A stretch of DNA of 64,000 nt from Bathynomus jamesi (GCA_023014485.1 JAJOZX010001861.1:228501-292500), one strand, 5' to 3'. Shown: positions 1 to 11,659, numbered from the stretch's first letter. A program made the numbers and translations. The notes: generated by a model from the sequence alone, not told the origin.

Positions 1-2238
1 CTCGCCGTATAGCGTGACCGAGGGGGAGGGTATGGCTGTAGATCTTCTGCTGAAGACCATACTTTTGGTTTTAGAGGTGGATAGGCGGAAACCAACTGAT
101 GTCGCCCACCTCTCCAACCGATGGATGGCGAGCTGACTTTGTCGTTGGACGACGAGCAGTTCCCGCCCCGTGAACCATATCGCAGGGTCGTCTGCATAGA
201 TGGAGGAACGGACGGTGGGTGGAAGGGATTTTGCTACTGTATTCATTACCAGTGAAAAGCATATGACACTGAGGATGCTTCCCTGTGGGACCCCGTCCTC
301 TTGCTCAAAGGTGTCAGAGAGGAATGAGCCCACCTGTACTTGAAAGGTCCGGGAGGAGAGGAAACCCCTGATGAAGGTCGGCAGGGCTCCGACGAAACCC
401 AAATGTTGGCGCTCACTGAGGATTATACGTCGATGGGTGGTGTCGTAGGCCTTCTGGCGTTCTGTATATCTCGGCTGATGAGCAGGAGGGGGTCTGTAGT
501 GGAGCGGAACTGTCTAAAGTCAGACTGGGTAGCCGGGAGGGAGTCAGTGTTTTCAAGGAGAAAGGAGAGTCGCGCGGCAATCATTTTCCCGAAGATTTTA
601 CAGCCACAGCATGTTAATGCGATTGGTCTATAATTAGTGGGGTCAAGGGTTTTTTTGCCATGCTTGGAGATTGGTATTACGTGGGCCTCTTTCCACCGAG
701 AGGGGAGAGTGCCCTCAATCCATATACAGTTGTAGAGATCTAGAAGGAACAGTTGCATAGTAGGATGGATGTGTTGGATCAAACAGTAGGGGATGCCATC
801 CGGGCCAGGGAAAGGAGACCGTCTAGAGGCGAGTGCCGCCTGTAGCTCTCGCATGGTGAACAGCCGATTATAGGAGTTGTCGAGGGATGGTGAGCAGTTC
901 TTGTTAGGAGCCAGCGAGTGGGAGCTGTCTGTGAAGGAGACGGCAGCGAAGGTACATGCTATAAGATTCGCCACTGACCTAGGTTCATAGAGAAGCCCGT
1001 CATTAGTTCGGAGGACCGGAGGTCGGGAGGGGGCGTGTCGTCTCTCCGACACTCCGTACCTTCTTCCAGATGATAGGCGATGGTGTGGAGGAGGTGATAC
1101 CACACAAAGGTACGCCAGGAAGCTCGGCGCGCTTTCTTCATCACACGGCGAGCAACGGCTCTGGCTCGCTGCATCTTCATGCGATGGGTAGGGGTTCGCG
1201 TACGATAAAATCGTCGGGTAGCCCTCTTCTTGGCACAAGTGGCCTCCGCGCACTCTGGATTCCACCAGGGTACTTGTCGGGCTATGGGGTAGGCAGAAGA
1301 TCGTGGAATGATGATGCTTGCAGCTGCGACAACAGTCGCCTCAAAGTATGCAATGCATTCATCGGAGGATGGAAAGTGGGCCGTCGTACAACGTGTGGAA
1401 GTGTTGTCCCGGAAAAGTGTCCAGTTAGCTCTGGCCGTTATCCACTTCTCCGGTACCCGAACGGTCTGATAGTGCCGATTTAGTGTGAGGCAAACAGGGA
1501 AGTGGTCACTGCCGTGGTCATCCCGAAGGACTTGCCAGGTGAAGTCTAGGAGGCCGTCCGTCGAGATGAACGATAGATCTATACAGGACGGGGTGCATCT
1601 GGTGGCGTGGTAGTGTGTGGGAGAGCCGTCGTTGAGGCACTCGAAGGAGAGTTCAGCCATGAGGGTAATCAGGGTCGGAGCCACAAAAGTGGAGGTCGTA
1701 TCATCCCACGAGGGGTGGCGACTATTGAAATCGCCCAAGAGTAGGAAGGGTCTGGGGAGTTGTTGATCAACCTCAACCAGGTCATCGCGGGAAACTTGGG
1801 AGTGAGTGGGGAGTTAGATCGAGCAGACGGTGTATTGCTTGTCCAGGAAAATCCTGGCAGCAACCACCTGTAACGGGGATCTAATAGGGCGGTTGTGAAA
1901 GGGGACTGTACGGTGGACGAGGATGGCAGCCCCCTTTCGTGTGCAGGTAGGAGACGAAGATGTAGTGCTAGAATATCCGGTAGGGCAGGGCTCGGCCTAG
2001 TCCCCAGGATTAGCTCCTGGAGACAGACACATACCGGACGAGCAGAGGCAATCAGGGAATTTAGGCCTTCGTAATTTGCGAAGATTCCCCTACAGTTCCA
2101 GTGTAGGATCGTCGCTTTCGGAGGGTTCATTGTTGGACGAGGGAGAAGTGGAGAGGGTGAAGGTGCTAGGGAGTTAGACTGTGGATGGAGATCTATGTCC
2201 ATGATGGCGGGGGGTAAGTCTGGGGCCTGTCGGGTCAC
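1..2238 (-). pseudogene. Jockey-type LINE ORF2 (endonuclease + reverse transcriptase), decayed and truncated by the window edge
   Basis: The minus strand reads an apurinic-like endonuclease followed by a reverse transcriptase. Visible pieces in protein order are LHWNCRGI and CLQE (about 2107-2020), GDFNSRHPSW (about 1736-1707), SDHFPV (about 1512-1495), PGPDGIPY (about 810-786), NYRPIAL (about 636-615), GVPQGS (about 305-285) and the catalytic YADD box (198-187). These are the ordered signatures of a LINE ORF2 and fit the Jockey supergroup. The pieces lie in different frames: shifts occur near 1940, 1740 and 1060, and there is at least one stop between 1740 and 1900, so no full protein can be made. 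The RT thumb and 3' tail lie beyond position 1. No zinc-knuckle ORF1 is seen on the 5' side, which ends at the transposon starting at 2488. The YADD and GDFN assignments are secure; the exact clade is inferred. Confidence 0.88.
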
Positions 2239-2719
2239 CTGCCGTTCACCAAGGAGGGAATCGGCTGACCTGCCAACCCCTTCGGGGACTGTGGGGTCGA
2301 GTCGACCGAACGGGACCGGAGACGTGGATCGCGGCAGCCCGGGGACCGTCGCGGGCTCAAAGGGTGAGGAGTCGCTAGACAGAGTTCAGTGGTCTTGCAA
2401 CGGGGGAGGGTTCCGTTATCGAAATTGGTACCTCCCTGTTTGTCTGTGGTTTCCCGGGACACCCGGGGTGACGAGAGGGGGTACCAGTAGGGTGTGTCGA
2501 ATTTTTCAACTTTCAAATTCCAAATATGAAGGGTGCTAAAAAGTTGCAGCATGACTTAGGAATTCTAAAGATATTTTTGTTAATTTAATATAATTTAGTT
2601 TTGCTTGGTAAGAAGCTACATAAAAATAGTGACTTTTTTTACTTTTTTGTGGAATTATATAATAATTATTATATTAATAATTATATATGCTGTATATATA
2701 ATGCACTGCTGTTTTTGCT

Positions 2720-2732
2720 TATTTCACAGGTT
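2720..2732 (+). promoter_or_regulatory. Possible 3' splice site in the transposon leader
   Basis: A pyrimidine-rich tract TTGCTTATTTCACAG ends at about 2729, after the AT-rich stretch 2560-2700, and is followed by open leader sequence up to the ATG at 2809. This looks like an acceptor of a 5'UTR intron. No donor can be assigned with confidence. Confidence 0.3.
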
Positions 2733-2808
2733 GAAACATATTCATCAGTGTGCTGAAGATTACTTGTCCGTCAGTGCTACCATCCTAACCAGTGGGAATT
2801 GACCTACA

Positions 2809-5193
2809 ATGGCTTCTAAAAGGAGGACAAGACTGGGGACATTCACACATATGAGCAACCTAATTGGAACTGGTAGAAAGTTGTTGCCCTCTGAACTCCC
2901 AACTCTGCGAGACGTTCTGAAATATGGGCTACTGCTAAGAGAACAAAGTGGTGAGGATGTGAGAAACTACCCAGCAGCCAGTCTTGCAAAGAACATTTAC
3001 CCTAAAGTGCTTGAAAAGTGGGAACGAGTAAACAGTTCTTTTGTAGCCCCCGTTGTAAATTCACGAGTCACAATCTTAAACAAGATCCAAGAGAGCTGGG
3101 AGCAGGCCAAAAACATATCTCTTGGGAGAGGAAAGCTACATGTCAAAGAGGCTTTCATTGCAAAACTTGACAAGCTTTTTGACATCCTCAGTTGCAAGTG
3201 TAAAATTGTTCTCTGATCTGAATTTGGCTGCCTTGCAGATGCTGGTTGCAAAAACGAAACTCACATTAACTGTACATGCCCTAGGGAGATGAAGATCCCT
3301 GTGAAGGAACTTGCTTTCATTAAAGGTCAGAGAGACAAGTCTGGTTCTATTGGACCACATCAGATTGGCTTGCCAGATCAACCTGAGCACAACAGACAAG
3401 TCAAAAAGCAGAAGCGGCAAGAAGACGAAAGAAGAAGGCTTGCTGAATATAAGCAGACAAGTAAGCAGGATGTTTCAATGCCATCAAATGAAATAATTTT
3501 CTCTGATGATGAAAATGAAGAACAAATAGCTGATGCTCAAGATGGAAAGGATGGAAGTTATGAAGTGACATTAGAAATACCAAGCACCTCTTCAACTTCC
3601 AATAAAAAGCCAGAGTACAACACATTAGAAATACCTAATGTTGCTATGCATAGCATCAGATATGGTGTTGGCCTGCGTGCCACAGCTGCCATCACCACTG
3701 CTGCCTTTATGGATGCTGGCTTGATCACTGAAGAAGACAAGAGACTTGTAGTTGATCACAATAAAGTCAAGAGGGCCCAAGAAAAAGTTATGAGATCCCT
3801 GGATCAGGAATTTGATGATCTTTGTAAGAAGGGTGAAATTGACTGCATCTTCTTTGACGGCCGTCAAGATACAACTAAAATTATGCTGAAAGCAGACAAT
3901 TCAGATCGTCAGTTCCCGAGCATCATCAAAGAAGAGCATTATTCTGTGTGCAGTGAGCCAGGTGGAAGATATCTCTACCACTTCACTCCTGAGAAAGGCT
4001 CAACGAGAAAAAAACCTGCTGAAGTTATTGCTGATAATCTTGTAGATTTCATGAAGAAGAAGGGCAGTGATAAAAGCCTGCAGGCCATTGGAGGTGATTC
4101 TACAAATGTTAACACTGGCTGGGAGGGTGGTTCCATGCATTGGGTAGAGGTCAAGCTTTGCCGTAAGCTGATCTGGTTGGTTTGTGCCCTCCACACTAAC
4201 GAGTTACCCCTGCGACACTTGATCACAGCACTGGATGGGAAGACCTTGTCTAACAACAAGTGGACAGGTAACATTGGCAAGATGCTAGACACTGCAACCG
4301 AACTTGAAACTGATCCTTCATTCACCAAACTCTCAATTGGAGAGCCTCTTACTTCACTGAGTGACAATGTCGTAAAGGATCTCTCTACTGATCAAGCGTA
4401 CGGGTATAGGATCACACAGGCCATAAGGACAGGAGAACTTCCCACAGATCTGGCCCTTCTTGAAATTGGTCCAGTGAGCCATTCAAGGTGGTTGACAACA
4501 GCAAACAGGCTTTGTCGCATATGGGTTTCAAAACATGGCCTTAAAGGCAAAACCCTCAACAACTTAAGACTGATAATGGAATACATTGTTGGTGTGTACT
4601 ACCCCTGTTGGTTCAACATCAAAGTAAAACACTCTTGGGTGGAAGGCCCACGCCACATCTTGTTTCAGCTGCGGCTAGTTAGGCTGCAAAAGAAGGCTGT
4701 AGTGGATGCTGTTTTGCCAACCATCAGGCGCTCAGCATGGTATGCATTCAGCGAAATGATAATCCAGACACTCCTGTGCTCAGATGACAGTGAGGAGAGG
4801 AGAGCTGGTGTCCAAAAGATTGTTGACATGAGGGGTGGAGATGATGACACACTTGGAGAGCTTTCTGTACGTCCCAGGAAGACACCTTCCATCAACCCCA
4901 GTGCTTCTTCCGTGTTGGAGCTGACAGACTGGTCTGACGGGGTATTTGAACCTCCTTTGACATGTAAACTGACTACAGCGGAAGTAGAGAAGTTCTTTGA
5001 CAAGCCTAAGCAAGTTCCACAGTGGCCCTGTCATGCTCAGTCAATAGAGAGGTGTGTGAAACAAGTCACAGAGGCAGCAGGCAGGGTGTATACACATGAG
5101 AAACGTGAGGGCTATATCAGAGGCCAAAAAGCAAGTCGGCGGCTGATGTCCAAGAACGAATCAAAGCAAGACTTGATGAAACTTGTTATTTAA
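2809..5193 (+). CDS. Transposase-like protein of an unnamed family, about 794 codons, one internal TGA
   Basis: An ATG at 2809 in good context opens a frame running to 5193, broken only by a TGA at 3214-3216 (codon 136); the parts before and after it are in the same frame. Around the TGA lies a cysteine/histidine cluster (CKC before it; C, C, H, C-T-C after it, about codons 131-158), which suggests a zinc-binding module. Downstream, FFDGRQDT (D near codon 350), IGGDSTNVNTG (D near codon 430), an LHTNELPLRHL segment and an HSRWLTTANR segment near codon 558 follow the spacing of an RNase H-like hAT-type core. I do not recognise a named family, so the transposase role is inferred from its place inside an element with TIRs and a target duplication. 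The TGA may be a nonsense mutation, a sequencing error or readthrough. Confidence 0.72.
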
Positions 5194-5529
5194 ATATTTT
5201 TTTTTACTGATGTCATTACTTTCTAATGTTGTTTTATGATTACAAGGATATGTTTTATGATTACTAGGATATGTTTTATGCAGAGAAACTAAATTTTTAT
5301 AGCATTACATGACATTTTGAGAAGCTAAAATTAATAAATGTTGTTTTCCGAGAGCAATTTATGTGCTTTTTAATCAAACGTAGATTTACCAAGCTAAGTG
5401 TTGAGCAATCACAAAAATAATAGCAGATTTGAATTCTTCACATCCAAAAACATATTTTTAAAACCCCTCAGTGAAGGAATTGGCAAAAATTAATTTTCAC
5501 CTCCCAAATTGACACCCTAGGGTACCAGT

Positions 5530-6301
5530 GAATGCAACGAGTCTTTTACTTATATTGAGGTTCTAAATGTAGTGGGGCTAGGCTGCTTTAAACCCTAGAT
5601 CCATGTCCCAAAGCTGGATCCTGTCTGCTTTGCAGATAGCTGGTGAGGGAAGCTATATTTATGGGACCTCTTTGCGAGAGACCCGTTGCCCACGTCGGGC
5701 TTGCATCATGAAAAAGAAAAACTATGGTATTTTTCATTTACCATTACTTATTCGGACTATAGTGGATTTAATTATCCCAGAAGAGTTCATTGTTCCATGC
5801 ACGGTCTGTGTGTATCATAAAAAACTCAGGGAACCATTCTGAGTTCATTCCCATCATGAAACGGACATGTTATGTGCCTTGAAAAGTGGACGCTCAATTC
5901 TGCCAGTTGAGGTTTAAGTTTTGGTTTTGGCTAAAAATATAATAGTTACTCCTTTTTCTTTGATTTATTCAATCCGACGTGAATGCAACGAGTCTTTTAC
6001 TTATATTGAGGTTCTAAATGTAGTGGGGCTAGGCTGCTTTAAACCCTAGATCCATGTCCCAAAGCTGGATCCTGTCTGCTTTGCAGATAGCTGGTGAGGG
6101 AAGCTATATTTATGGGACCTCTTTGCGAGAGACCCGTTGCCCACGTCGGGCTTGCATCATGAAAAAGAAAAACTATGGTATTTGTCATTTACCATTACTT
6201 ATTCGGACTATAGTGGATTTAATTATCCCAGAAGAGTTCACTGTTCCATGCACGGTCTGTGTGTTTCATAAAAAACTCAGGGAACCATTCTGAGTTCATT
6301 C

Positions 6302-6303
<2 letters not shown>
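5530..6303 (+). repeat. Dimer of a 451-bp satellite-like repeat carrying a 79-codon ORF
   Basis: GAATGCAACGAGTCTTTTAC starts at 5530 and again at 5981, so the unit is 451 bp. The second copy ends in a (TA)n tract at 6304. Each copy holds an ORF of 79 codons (5603-5842 and 6054-6293) starting MSQSWILSALQIAGEG and ending KKLREPF, with only a few differences between copies. The same repeat recurs in both orientations at 62006-63775. Whether the ORF is translated is unknown; it may be a by-product of recent duplication. Confidence 0.85.
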
Positions 6304-6354
<51 letters not shown>

Positions 6355-6361
6355 ATATATA
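6304..6361. repeat. (TA)n microsatellite
   Basis: About 58 bp of nearly pure TA directly abuts the end of the second satellite unit. The same junction, satellite end followed by TA, recurs at 63765-63782. Confidence 0.95.
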
Positions 6362-7020
6362 CACGACTATATTACACTATTATAAAAATAGGAATATATT
6401 TACACGTAAAACAGGTATCATTGTATTAAAATAAGTATCGCAAGCGATTACTGAGGCGAAAACAAAGTAATCGCAGATTAGATACAAAATCTGAACATAA
6501 TCCCATGATTAGATCAAAGAGAAAATTTAATCCCACGTTTGCAATAGCGATACTCCTTTTCGAGTATAATCGGAATGAATTTTTTTTTTAATTCTGACCA
6601 AACATTTACAATTCAAAATGGATAGCGAAAGAATTCGATCTGAAATAATACACACACATTTCTACATTACTGTACAGTCTTTACAGCCACACCTACACTT
6701 TTCCTCCTAAGTGTATATATTGTAATGTATATGGTTGTAAATTTGACTTGGTCCACAATCGATATGGACCGTGACTTATTTTTCGTGACAAGGTACTAGT
6801 ATTGATGGATACCGTAATGAAATTGACTGGATTCTTTGGATCTGATATATTTGCATGTCGGTTATAAATAGATATAGAGTGTAACATATTTGTGTATAGC
6901 AGTCTATTATGACTTGATCCTCTGGATCTAGAGATTCTATCTTTAGTTTTAAATCGATAATTAATTAGTTTTGCTAAATTGGTCGTTGCCAATGTACAAA
7001 TTGTACAGGAAGTTGTTACA
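6362..7020. other. AT-rich stretch without recognisable gene
   Basis: No coding signature is convincing here. A short motif GCGAAAGAATTCGATCTGAAA near 6625-6645 matches the 3' part of the SINE-like repeat at 16310-16332, so part of this stretch is probably old SINE-derived sequence. Confidence 0.5.
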
Positions 7021-7026
7021 TAAATT

Positions 7027-7110
7027 TCTTATGTTCTTGTGGTTCGGAACCCACGTAAAATTGTAGGTCCCCTCCGCCACGACGGAGGACATACAGAATT
7101 ACGAAAACAG
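7027..7110 (+). repeat. tRNA-derived SINE fragment
   Basis: GTGGTTCGGAACCCACGT (about 7039-7056) contains a B-box-like GGTTCGGAACC and continues AAAATTGTAGGTC. The better-preserved copy at 16183-16260 shows the same motif order, GGTTCGGATTCCACGT then AAACTGTAGGTC. That copy also has an A-box; this one does not, so it is a partial copy. Confidence 0.55.
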
Positions 7111-7181
7111 TTAGGTAGACCAGCCATGAGTGGATCCTAGGGTCTTTGTTGGTCTGAAACATTATAACATTATAACATATA

Positions 7182-7752
7182 CAGGGTGTCCGAGAATTAT
7201 CTGTACAAGTTTTGGATGTTATTAAAAGTCAACCATGAAGTGTAGAAATTCCAGTGTTGTCCCATTTTACAGAGAATCTCATTAAGTTTTTTCTGATACC
7301 AAGTTTTGACAAGTTTTTTAGAAATTCCAGTGTGTCCGAAAATTATCTGTACAATTTCATCTTTTAATAAAATTCTTGATAACACACGTATAATTCTTAT
7401 ACAAGATTATTTAGAATCTGTATTTTCAAAAGTTTCTTTTATTAAAGTAACGTTGTTACAAACATTAGATATGTGCACCATCAGTGATTCGCAAAACATC
7501 CAATCGATAATCCAAATGTTGCCATGTACGCTGCAGCATATCCACATCAATTCGCTCAATAGCAGCTGTGATTCTTGCTTTTAAATCATCAATGTCTGTC
7601 ACCCGCGTACAAAAAAGAAAAAACTTGTCAAAACTTATCAGAAAAAACTTAATGAGTTTTTCTGTAAAATGGGACAACACTGGAATTTCTACACTTCATG
7701 GTTGACTTTTAATAACAGCCAAAAATTGTACAGATAATTCTCGGACACCCGG
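7182..7752 (-). mobile_element. Tc1/mariner-derived foldback element
   Basis: The ends are CAGGGTGTCCGAGAATTATC and its inverted partner GATAATTCTCGGACACCCGG, with TA at 7180-7181 and 7753-7754. The arms are long: about 130 bp at 7182-7320 is repeated in inverted order at 7612-7752, including a shared GTCAACCATGAAGTGTAG. A second partial terminal motif (GTGTCCGAAAATTATCTGTA) lies inside the left arm near 7332. A minus-strand remnant in the middle (7465-7610) ends in a motif typical of transposase C-termini, MLQRTW...YRLDVLRITDGAHI. The element is non-autonomous; most of the transposase is gone. Confidence 0.8.
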
Positions 7753-7756
7753 TACT

Positions 7757-7790
<34 letters not shown>

Positions 7791-7792
<2 letters not shown>

Positions 7793-9639
7793 CCCCCCCG
7801 TCTATGGCCCTGGGTTGGTTCGAATCGACGGGGGTTCTGGTTGGGAGGCAGCAACGGATCTGTTACTTGCAGCAGTTTCTTCTATAACATTCTAATTTTT
7901 TTCTCTCGCTATAGGGTCGACAGTTGTTAATTCTTCTCTTTCTATAATACACTGATACTTTCTCTGATACTAAACTTATCGACTTTTCTTTTTATAACTT
8001 ATCGACTTTACTAACTGAGTTCACGGACGAGGGCACGGCTCGAAGGAAAAGATAAAAAAACTTCTTTTACTGTAGTTTACTGCTATAATGTACAGGTAGT
8101 GCTCTGAATTTACAGGGGTAGAGGTTCGACCTCTTTCGACCATGGCTCAGGCCGGAATCTAAAAAAATTAAGGAGGCAAGGGGCCTCTGCCCCCTCCTCG
8201 CTGAGAGGCTGCTAACAAGGGAGTGTTAATCGAAATAATCGAAGAAGAAGAAGACGTAATTTTACAATTACATGCTTTATATATAATCTAAATTTTGGGG
8301 GAGTGCAGTTTGAAAGGTACGTTTCCCCCCTTTAAACACATGATCAGATTTTTGAAAGATTCCAAATACCAATTAAAAAAAAATAAATAAAAAAAAATCG
8401 TATTTTCGCCGAGTATACATCTCTAAAGGGCGACATAATTACATTGAGTACAATCTAAGTACATCACTGAGCACATTGCAACTTCTGTTTATTACAATTA
8501 TGATTACAATTACCAACCAATTCACATTCGCTTATTATCGTTAATTAGTGTCATTAAAATACATTAATCACACTATATTAAATTATTATCGTTACTTAAA
8601 GTATATTAATTACATTATAAATTATCATCATTAATTACAGTTTCATTAAAGTACGGTACATCAATTACATTATTAAGTACATTAGTCACTTACAATTCTT
8701 ACAGTTTTTTTATATTTATATATGGTTATTAGTACAACACAAAGTACATGGGCACATACGGTATATATTTGTATACAACATGACACGCATAATGATGTTC
8801 TATAAATTCGAATTAGAGTGAGCGGAGGTTTTTATCTTAGACGCGCTCGCTTTTGCGGGGGTTAGCGGAATTTGACCACTCGCATAAGCATTTATAAATA
8901 TCTTGCGAGGGGTGAACGCACTTAAAAAAAAATAAAAATAATACATGCGAACGTATTTGCACGATTTTGAACGAACAGGTACGGAGGCATAAAGTTTCGT
9001 ACCATTTCGTAGACTGACACGAGTAAAAATGGATATTTAATAAAATTGATATAGGATAATGGTCAAGATAGGACATGGATGTATGAATGAACAACATATA
9101 AATAATGACGTATAGAGTGTACAGTTTTTATTATTATGTTAAAGAATTTCCATACATTGTATACTAGAGATATGATGAAGGGAAATTAATGATGGGAAAA
9201 TGTGAAGGGAATTAAGTTACTTTATGACGTCATAGTTATTTACTTCATACGTAAGTATAAGTCATTATTGGGAGGATTTAAAAGAAACGAATTAGAGACA
9301 AAGAGTGGGTATTAAGGACTAAGAAGTACAACTACGGGTTCCAATCATGCCATATGCAATGAGTATGCATAATCTGATAAAATTTAGGGATGAGGGTTAG
9401 ATGCAGGACAACCATAATTAATTATAATAAATTCTCTAACAAATGAAAAATGGAAATATGGATACGACTAAACCATAAAAATGGTAGGTCGCATGGTTGT
9501 GACACTGAAAAAAAATAGAAAGCAAAAATCGAAATTCTATCCAAACTCGCTCAGGCGATTTTGGTTTCTCATGTAAAAATGAATATTGATTATTATTCAT
9601 TGTTCATTTATATATATATATATATAACTTGGTTGAATG
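7791..9639. other. AT-rich region, no gene seen
   Basis: A B-box-like GGTTCGAATC near 7818 is the only tRNA/SINE hint and has no clear A-box. The rest is low-complexity AT-rich sequence with scattered short ORFs lacking any family signature. A small TA run sits near 9610-9626. Confidence 0.5.
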
Positions 9640-9700
9640 GTTTGTTCGTAGGGACGCGTAGCTTAGCGAGGAATAGGAGAACGAAAAGATGGTACATGTT

Positions 9701-9741
9701 TATTTACAGACGTTTCTGAAAGATTGACTTTCCATCATCAG
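9701..9741 (-). ncRNA. Hammerhead-ribozyme-like motif of PLE copy A
   Basis: The minus strand reads CTGATGA, a short helix (GGAAAG/CTTTC), then GAAAC, which matches the order of the conserved hammerhead core. Hammerhead motifs are known in the terminal repeats of Penelope-like elements. The helix II candidate has a bulge and I could not confirm stem I pairing, so catalytic activity is doubtful. Confidence 0.45.
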
Positions 9742-10085
9742 TGCTAAAAAGTTTAAAATCAAATAAAAATAAATAAATATAATGAACAAAAACATACAAT
9801 ATATGAAAATGAACGTGCGAAAATTAACGATAATTAAAAATGTAATCACAGTATGCATTAAATTAAAATCAAAGATGAAATGATATAAAGTAAAGAAGGG
9901 TGGACATTAAGCAAAATATAAAACAGTTAAAAAATTAATCAAAATTTGAAGAGGATCTTACCAAATTGTTGACGAAGTGAAAGACTAATTGTACAGAGGA
10001 TTGGGAATCGTTGCTTGTTGGAAAAATCCATACTGGAAAGGATGGAACCAAGCGGAGTAATGGTGGATTTCTTTTCAGTATGAGT

Positions 10086-11052
10086 TTATTTGGCGATGTT
10101 TAGGTTGAAAGCGGAACTGTAGTCGTTGAGGGTTGGTTGAATACTGAGTACATAAAGGGACTCAAGAATACGGAGCTCGATTAGGTGGTTGGCTGAATTT
10201 ACAATTTTGAAATTAGAGAAAAGTAGCGGGTGGTTGTGAAGGTGGCAATGATCCCTTATTGGTGATTTGGAGGGTTTGTTCAAGGGCTGCGAAGTTCTGG
10301 TGGAAATACCACGATGCTGGTCCACTCTTGTTTAATATTGGCGGATGGTACTGCCAATATAGTTCGCTTTGCAGCGAACACAATTAAAAGTGTAGATAGT
10401 GGACGAAGCAAGTGGCTGGGGTGTTTTTTCTTTATGGTTAAGGTATGATTTGATACTATTATTGTTGGTGAAGACAAAATTAAATTTAATTTGGGGATAA
10501 AGCGGGGTGAGTAGGAGACAGAGTTCTGAAAGTATTTTGTGGCTGATGTGGTCGTAATAGGGAAATGAAAAATATTGTACGTCTTTTTTAACAGTGGGAA
10601 CTTTAAGGGGGGGTTGATAAATATTATTAAGAAAGTTTCTGGTTAAAGATTGTAACATATGTTTTGGGAAGTTGTTAATGCTGAAATTATAAATGAATTC
10701 TATTTCATGGTGGAAGGATAAGTAAGAAGAGCAGAGATGATAGGTGCGGTGGATTAAAATTTTGATACTGTTTATTTTATATAGCAAAGGGGTGTGGCTT
10801 AGGTAATTAGTACCTTGGCCTGTGTACTTAGGTTTTTGATATATGGAAGTGTTGAATTTGTTTTTTTGTTTTGTTATTGTAATATCTATGAAGGGTAGGG
10901 TGTTATTGGATTCATCTTCTTTGGTGAGCTTAATGTTTTTGTGATGGGAATTAAAGTAGTCAAGAAAAAGGGGTGCGTGGTTGGCGTTGTGAAAAAGGAG
11001 AAAGGTGTCATCAACGTATCTTTTATATAGGTGTGGTTTGTAATGGGTGGGG
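10086..11052 (-). pseudogene. PLE reverse transcriptase C-terminus plus GIY-YIG endonuclease
   Basis: An open frame from 11052 downwards contains the catalytic KRYVDDTFLLF box (about 11025), an LPFIDITI segment and a YQKPKYT segment that mark the end of a PLE reverse transcriptase. It then reads through to NCVRCKANYIGSTIRQY, the GIY-YIG nuclease signature, near 10395-10332. One in-frame TAA near 10330 interrupts the nuclease; beyond it the same frame stays open to 10086 and ends NLNIAK. The N-terminal half of the RT is missing. Without the stop the C-terminal half would be complete, so the copy is moderately old. Confidence 0.8.
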
Positions 11053-11659
11053 CAGGCAGTCCCACTTTGTCCTGTTTCGTTATAGTGCTATTTTTATATT
11101 GATGCCCTAATTCGCTTAGCGCTCAGCGCTATTTGCTACAACGCTCTCGGCTCAAACGCTGGGCATCATTATCGTACGGTATTGCCGCAGCGCATTGGCG
11201 CCTCGTAGCCACACTGCAATTTAGCCAGTGCTTGCATTTTCAGTGAAATTATCCTATTTTAAGGTAATGAGCCTTGCGTTAGGGTAGAGTTTAGGGTAAG
11301 GTCCAAGTACTCACTTTTAGGGTAATTTATTATATACTTGGTTTTAAATGAATGCATTTGATTCTGCAAAATGTTCACTCGTACTTTCTAATTTTTACTC
11401 TTATCCACTGGCAGTATGCATATCAATAATTTTCGTTAAGTTATTCAAAGGTATAAGGAAAATAATTGTTTTTCCCTCTTTGCTAATTAGGTTTAGGGTA
11501 ATTGAGCTTTCCATCTAAGGTAATATTTTTCGTTGGTGTGGAAGCCCCGAATTTAGCGTCAGTTTGTTTTTGTCGCCATATTGGTTCCTCAAAAATATGT
11601 TCCTTGTTTAGCAATTAATTTTATTCCTTGAAATCAATCATCATGAGTTGGAAAGTGCA

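Larger units (their letters stand above)
2488..5519 (+). mobile_element. Complete DNA transposon, 3.03 kb, with 9-bp TSD and short TIRs (hAT-like or unassigned)
   Basis: The element begins TAGGGTGT and ends ACACCCTA, an 8-bp perfect terminal inverted repeat followed by looser symmetry. GGGTACCAG occurs exactly at 2479-2487 and again at 5520-5528, giving a 9-bp target-site duplication. It sits at the edge of the Jockey LINE, so it is the younger insertion. A TAGGG start and an 8-bp duplication would be typical of hAT; if the first G is chance the duplication is 8 bp, while 9 bp would also suit Mutator-like elements. The interior holds one large coding region. Confidence 0.85.
9640..11052 (-). 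mobile_element. Penelope-like element, 3' portion (PLE copy A)
   Basis: The minus strand carries the end of a reverse transcriptase, a GIY-YIG nuclease, an AT-rich 3' untranslated part and a hammerhead-like motif near 9701-9741, in the order expected for a Penelope-like element. The 5' side is cut at 11052 where a Tigger-type terminus begins. Confidence 0.8.

Noticed and set aside
340..1483. Plus-strand open frames of 97 and 137 codons in the Jockey region
   Set aside because: They run opposite to clear RT and endonuclease motifs and show no family signature; they are shadows.
7801..7880. tRNA gene at the GGTTCGAATC motif
   Set aside because: Only a B-box-like motif is present, without an A-box at the right distance or a clover-leaf fold.
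8837..9097. Minus-strand 86-codon open frame
   Set aside because: AT-rich surroundings, no motif and no repeat partner; likely chance.
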